This document shows, piece after piece, positions 59,507-64,000 of a stretch of 64,000 nucleotides of DNA. The notes below the pieces were generated by a model, which saw nothing but the letters and a program-made list of their open reading frames with translations, was not told where the DNA came from and did not search any database. Position 1 is the stretch's first letter. Every line of letters starts with the position of its first letter. A program made the position numbers and the translations under genes. The stretch comes from Gentiana macrophylla (taxonomy: Eukaryota; Streptophyta; Magnoliopsida; Gentianales; Gentianaceae), in NCBI GenBank assembly GCA_026214975.1, contig CM047806.1, positions 104,665,345 to 104,729,344 on the forward strand, in the 5' to 3' direction.

Positions 59507-61137
59507 ATCTTTGCCACAGGGGAGAAAGTATCTTGATACTCAACTCCATATGTCTGATAGTAGCCTTTAACCACAAGGCAAGCTTTATATCTCTCAATGG
59601 TCTCATTTGGTTTATATTTAATCTTGAACACACTTTATTGCCAATGGGATGTTTACCACGAGGTAATGGAACTATATGCCAAGTGTGGTTGGAATCCAAT
59701 GCAACAACCCCTTGTTTCATAGAAACTCTCTTATTGTCAGACTTGACATCATGTGAGTAAGAAACAGGTTCTGAATCTAGGTCAATATTCATGATAAAGG
59801 CATCTCATGTAGGACTCAAGTGATCATAGCTCAAAATTATCCAACTGGTGTGGTGTAGTGATTTGTGTGACATTGGAACAAATGTAATCTTGAAGGTATT
59901 GAGGAGGTTGTCTACATCTAGTAGATGTCCTGAGGACTGGAGGAGCAGGGGAAGAGGTGACATGAGGGTTTTCAGGAGTATCATCGAAGATAGTGTTCAC
60001 GGTGTAGGAAGAGGCGACATGGCCAGTGGACTCATGGAATGGTCCAGATGTATTGGCAAAAGGAAAACATATTTCATGGAAGATAATGGAAAGAAAAACT
60101 TCCTTGGTAGGCAGGTTTATTAAAAGATATCCTTTAGTGGTTTGGGAAATACCTAGGTAAACACAAGGAATACTCCTAGGTGAAAACTTGCATATGTCTT
60201 GTTGGAGAGTGGAGGCATATGCTAAACAAACAAAGACTTTTAGTCTAGAAAAATATGGAAATTTGGAATAAAGTTTCTGAAATGGTGTGTCATTATACTC
60301 AATGTAGGAGTGGGGGTAATGTTGATCAAATGAGCAACTTGAACAATACAATATCCCTAATAAGAGATGGGCAGATATGATTGAAATCATAAGGCCTTAG
60401 CAACATTTAAAAATTGTTGGTTCTTCCTCTCAACTATCCCATTTTGTTGTGGAACACCAACACATGAAGTCTGATGAATAATACCATGTTTGAACATACG
60501 AATAAAATACATGTACAAGAGGACTCCTTCATATTAAACTCAGGACCATTATCTAATCTAGTGACCTTGATTTGCTGGCGGAACTAATTTTGAACATAAG
60601 AATAAAATGCATGTACAAGAGGACCAACTTTTGACTTAGAATGCATCAAATACACCCACGTATATCTAGTAAAATAACCTACCATAGTTAAGAAGTACTT
60701 CCTCCCATAAACAGTACCGAGAGAGATTTTATGGTGCAACGGTTGTAGGAAGGTTATACCAAATGGCATACATTAGAACCTCTCATTTTTACTCTCTTTC
60801 ATATAATACACTTTTATTGTGTGTGTGAGGTTAGAAATGAGTGGTTGTAATATATGTCACTTGATAAAACCTTCATACAACGGTTGTATTTTAAAATTTC
60901 ACCAGTACTAAACATGCATGGAACCCAGATATCAAAATGCACAAAATCAAAAGCACTAGAGGACAAATGAATAGGAAAAGTAAGTTTTTTTTGCTTTGCC
61001 AAAGAGCATTCATTACAAATGTCTTTATTTGGATATTGCATAGTGTGATCAAAAGTACTCAAGATCTGCAAACTTGTATTAGCAAGAAAACCAAACCTAT
61101 AGCTAGCGGTCCAAAAGTTTGTCACTTATGCTACTAG
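59507..61137 (-). pseudogene. Copia B, decayed integrase to RT region
   Basis: From high to low coordinates on the minus strand: gag-pre-integrase/zinc region (ICNECSLAKQKKLTFP, 61125-60900); integrase core (YFLTMVGYFTRYTWVYLM, 60770-60600); integrase C-terminal region (LKVFVCLAYASTL, CVYLGISQTTKGYLL, 60390-60000); linker (STRCRQPPQYLQDY); and the RT start (NETIERYKACLVVKGYYQTY...TFSPVAKM, 59631-59515). Many stops and frameshifts. The RT is cut at 59506. Confidence 0.88.
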
Positions 61138-61311
61138 AATTATGAAAATCAACTACTAAAACAGGCCATATTCAACTGAGGTTCTTGAGCTTGTGTAGTT
61201 GATTACTCTGTCAATATGTATAATCGATCCCTTGATTTTCTTAGCTAATCTAATCATCATCCCAGTTTTCCTGTCCTGTAAGCAACATTGATCACCATCT
61301 TCGTCATTAAC

Positions 61312-61980
61312 TCAATATCTTGATCTACAATAGTCATCTCTGGTACCATTTTCATCCACGAAAAATACACAATAGCAATATTGATGGCAAGAATCTACAG
61401 GATAAAATGTACAGGAATCTCCAATACATGCCGGCTGCCCCTTAAGTCTCCTGTATGATATACCTGACATGAATAGCTTGTTTGTGCTCACATGCTTTTG
61501 GTTTTCAAGAATTCTATGTGCGTCGCGCGCCGTTGCCTCAGCTACAATAATTCGATGTGGATGCAATTAATTTTGCAAAATGTAAAGAGGAAGAAGTACG
61601 TAATCGGTTAGGATACGAATCCTAATTATAAATCATAACGACAATAACATAAAACTACAAAACCAAGATGAGAACTATAACAACAATAACCGGAACCAAA
61701 TTTAGGTGGTCTGATCATTAATATTGACCTACATATATTTACAGCTAAAAGAAAATATATCACTAGAATGTAGAATACAGAAACTCTTCTGAATCTAAAA
61801 ATGATGATCAACATTAAAGGAGTACTTGCACATATGTAAAACAAATACCAAACTTAACTAACCTGCCGAGTATGTCCATGATCCTGCATGAAAGCTATGA
61901 AAATCGGGTGCAGGCCCACTACTTAGCAAGATAAGCACCAGAAATAATGTAAAAGAATCTGGTTGATATTCCAACATCAT
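61312..61980 (-). CDS. Candidate secreted six-cysteine (knottin-like) peptide, two exons
   Basis: Exon 1 (61980-61863) starts Met-Met and encodes a hydrophobic core, SFTLFLVLILLSSG, fitting a signal peptide. It ends at GCAG|GTTAGT. Exon 2 (61541-61312) follows the acceptor TTATTGTAG. Phase is kept (phase 1) and the product would be 115 residues with a 321-nt intron. The C-terminal part has exactly six cysteines spaced CX4CX7CX3CXCX13C, close to inhibitor-cystine-knot peptides of the albumin-1 type. Between them is a basic propeptide-like stretch. Activity and target are unknown. Exon 1 and its 5' flank are triplicated (61891-62412). It could be a pseudogene. Confidence 0.55.
61542..61862 (-). 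other. Proposed intron of the cysteine-rich peptide gene
   Basis: 321 nt, AT-rich, with GTTAGT donor and TTATTGTAG acceptor on the minus strand. Both flanking exons are open and in matching phase. Inferred only from sequence. Confidence 0.5.
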
Positions 61981-62019
61981 TAGGAATATGTGATATGGCC
62001 TTGTTACACCATTTGTCTC

Positions 62020-62052
<33 letters not shown>

Positions 62053-62180
62053 TAGAAAGCTATGAAAATCGGGTGCAGGCCCACTACTTAGCAAGATAAG
62101 CACCAGAAATAATGTAAAAGAATCTGGTTGATATTCCAACATCATTAGGAATATGTGATATGGCCTTGTTACACCATTTG

Positions 62181-62230
<50 letters not shown>

Positions 62231-62353
62231 AGCTATGAAAATCGGGTGCAGGCCCACTACTTAGCAAGATAAGCACCAGAAATAATGTAAAAGAATCTGG
62301 TTGATATTCCAACATCATTAGGAATATGTGATATGGCCTTGTTACACCATTTG

Positions 62354-62412
<59 letters not shown>
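61891..62412 (-). repeat. Triplicated signal-peptide exon separated by (TA)n tracts
   Basis: Units start at 61891, 62056 and 62229 (periods 165 and 173 bp). Each carries aaagctatgaaaatcgggtg through gttacaccatttgtctc, i.e. the 5' flank, the two ATGs and the hydrophobic core coding sequence of the peptide gene, and each is followed by a TA tract that lengthens from unit 1 to unit 3. Unit 2 is in frame with unit 1 through the TA tract; unit 3 is not. Confidence 0.93.
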
Positions 62413-62415
<3 letters not shown>

Positions 62416-62426
62416 GCATTTGAGCG

Positions 62427-62623
62427 TGTTAGACTATACGAAAATATTGTAAATATTTCATAGTTAATAGTAAATATTCTGTATTAATTAGGTAAATATT
62501 CTAGACATTCATTGTTGATTGACTAGCCTATTTTAGCCAAATACGTAGCTGATTTGAAGCCTTGTAATTGTATATAATAGACCGGGTAAATCAATGAAAC
62601 GGTACGGAATATCATTCCTTTCA
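62427..62623 (+). repeat. Copia C 5' LTR (short, 197 bp)
   Basis: Starts tgttagactatacg and ends attcctttca directly before a perfect primer-binding site. A TATA-like tgtatataatag is at 62570-62581. A 197-bp LTR fits short-LTR copia lineages such as Ale. The partner LTR lies outside the window or is lost. Confidence 0.8.
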
Positions 62624-62635
62624 TGGTATCAGAGC
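62624..62635 (+). promoter_or_regulatory. Copia C primer-binding site
   Basis: tggtatcagagc, the canonical copia initiator-Met-tRNA site, immediately after the LTR. Confidence 0.92.
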
Positions 62636-62720
62636 TTCTATTATGATCCTGTGCCTTTCTCTTTTTTTTTTTTTTTTTTTTTTTCGCCCCTTCCTCCTCT
62701 GTGTCTCTCTTCTCACAGCC

Positions 62721-63477
62721 ATGGCAACACAAGCCAGGTTTCACCCTGCTCTTGCTGTTACCAATATCAAAACTCTCATTCCCATCACTCTCGAAATGGA
62801 GCGAGGGCAATACAACTCTTGGGCGGAATTATTCAAAATTCATTGTCGGGTCTACGACGTTATTGATCACATCATCCCCTCCACTCAAAAGACTATAGAA
62901 AAAGACACAGCAAAAAGTGTTGAGATTGATGATGCTTTATGGTCCCGTTTAGACGCAATCGTGCTCCAGTGAATTTATGGCACAATTTCGAACGATCTCC
63001 TGCACACAATCATCACTCCTAATGCTACTGCACAACAGGCATGGTCCAGATTGGAAAGCATTTTCCATGATAACAAGAATCAAAGAGCATTGTATCTGGA
63101 AAATCAATTCAAGAATGTTCGACATGATGATTTTTCAAACATTTCGGCTTATTGTCAAGAGCTAAAAATGTTGGCTGATCAATTGGCAAACGTAGGTGCT
63201 CCAATTGAAAATCAACGGCTGGTGATGCAGTTAATTTTCGGTCTAAATGAAAATTACGATGGTGTGGCCACCATCATTCAACAAAGTGATCCCTTACATG
63301 AGTTTTATGAGGCTCGCTCCAAGCTCATTTTGGAAGAAACTCGGAAAATTAAGCGAGCAGCCATGGCAGCCCCCATCTCCAACGCTGCCCTCCATGCTCA
63401 AGGCTCCAATAATCCTCCTTCTTCTCCGGCGAACGACCAGAATTCACGTTCGACCAATGGCCAACGCCGCAGCAGGG
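62721..63477 (+). pseudogene. Copia C gag, one stop, truncated by an LTR insertion
   Basis: ATG at 62721. The frame shows the UBN2-type gag pattern: LEMERGQYNSWAELFKIH, ATAQQAWSRLESIF, YLENQFKNVRHDDFSNIS, LADQLANVGAPI and LIFGLNENYDGV. A single TGA at 62970-62972 interrupts it in frame (position usually Trp). After the Asn/Ser/Pro-rich tail the frame is cut at 63478, before the zinc knuckle, by the LTR that follows. Otherwise well preserved, so a fairly young copy. Confidence 0.92.
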
Positions 63478-64000
63478 TGTTAGAAGTAATATCGTCGGAT
63501 CAATCATGGATTGACCCGATTACGCAGCGGAAGGCATCAGATCTAGATCTAAACGAAACAAAATACATAAATAAAAGATCTAATCCTACAAGGGGTTTAG
63601 GAGCCTACCTTTTTATGGTGCTTAACTCCAAGAACAAAGGTCTCAAGAACACGTGATTGAGAAGCCACTGACCTTCCAGCGTGTGTCTCCCAAGCAACAC
63701 CAGGTGGATGGTGTTTCCGCCGCCGGACCTCTTTGATATATGCTACGGAAAAATCCGAAGATTTTTCCAACTCGAACCCTAAGAATAGAGGCGAAATTTT
63801 CAGCCAATTTCTCTTGTGAATAGTAGCGTGAATAGTGTGTTTCAAAAGGCTTGGAAGAACTCTCTTTATATAGGAGAGTAAAACTTAACCTCCAAGGATT
63901 AAATAATTAAGAGATAATTATTACATTAATCCTTTTTCCAAATAAAAGATAAATAAAATGATTATCCCAAACAAATTAAGATAAATCATATTATTATCTA
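63478..64000 (-). mobile_element. LTR of the 25135/32774 family, running off the window
   Basis: Starts tgttagaagtaatatcgtcgg inside the copia C gag. It shares with the LTRs at 25135 and 32774 the order of gcggaagg, gatctagatcta, tacaagggg, caccaggtggatgg-like, ccggacctctttgatatatgctac and the minus-strand TATA box (tatataaagagag, near 63863-63874). A diverged member of that family. Its right end and target duplication are outside the window. Confidence 0.8.

Overview
This window looks like nuclear DNA of a flowering plant, most likely a eudicot. The evidence is AT-rich spacers, a plant calmodulin-like gene of the CML18 type, Ty1-copia and Ty3-gypsy (Tat) retrotransposons, Stowaway- and Tourist-like MITEs, a Helitron-like element and tRNA-derived SINEs. 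I cannot fix the species; an asterid is a guess. Most of the sequence is transposon-derived, and most coding relics carry stops and frameshifts.

Layout. 1-1640: LTR and reverse-transcriptase remnant of a copia element (minus strand). 1641-12500: repeats and spacers, including three MITE-type insertions, a long LTR-like remnant with a 204-bp (TA)n tract, and a T/G-rich degenerate GGTAAGG/GGTAGGG array with its own hAT-like MITE. 12500-15200: the one intact ordinary gene, CML18-like (minus strand), with a minisatellite downstream. 15700-17900: repeat families, including a 947-bp fold-back element with about 290-bp terminal inverted repeats and a 9-bp target duplication (Mutator-like).

17897-49470 is one nested structure. 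A minus-strand copia element (fragments 17897-18121, 19161-21048 and 47943-49470) was split by a 26.9-kb Tat-type gypsy element (21049-47937, duplication gttag). The Tat element was in turn hit by a solo LTR (22127-23892, duplication ggata) and a 9.5-kb non-autonomous LTR element (25135-34605, duplication gaggt). Besides gag, protease, RT, RNase H, a second RNase H and integrase on the plus strand, it carries three antisense genes between pol and the 3' LTR. Each antisense gene has its own TATA box; two of the three are paralogues.

50580-57700: a SINE, a truncated copia gag, a 300-bp tandem duplication, a Helitron-like element, a strong hairpin, further MITE-like repeats and a second SINE-like insertion. 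57778-61137: an internally deleted gag-protease copia element abutting a decayed copia element. 61312-62412: a candidate two-exon gene for a small secreted six-cysteine (knottin-like) peptide whose signal-peptide exon is tandemly triplicated between (TA)n tracts. 62427-64000: the 5' end of a short-LTR copia element, its gag cut by another member of the LTR family seen at 1-847 and 25135-34605.

The most unusual items are the Tat antisense gene cluster, the exon-triplicated cysteine-rich peptide gene and the fold-back Mutator-like element. Pairwise identities and database matches were not computed; family names come from recognising motifs.
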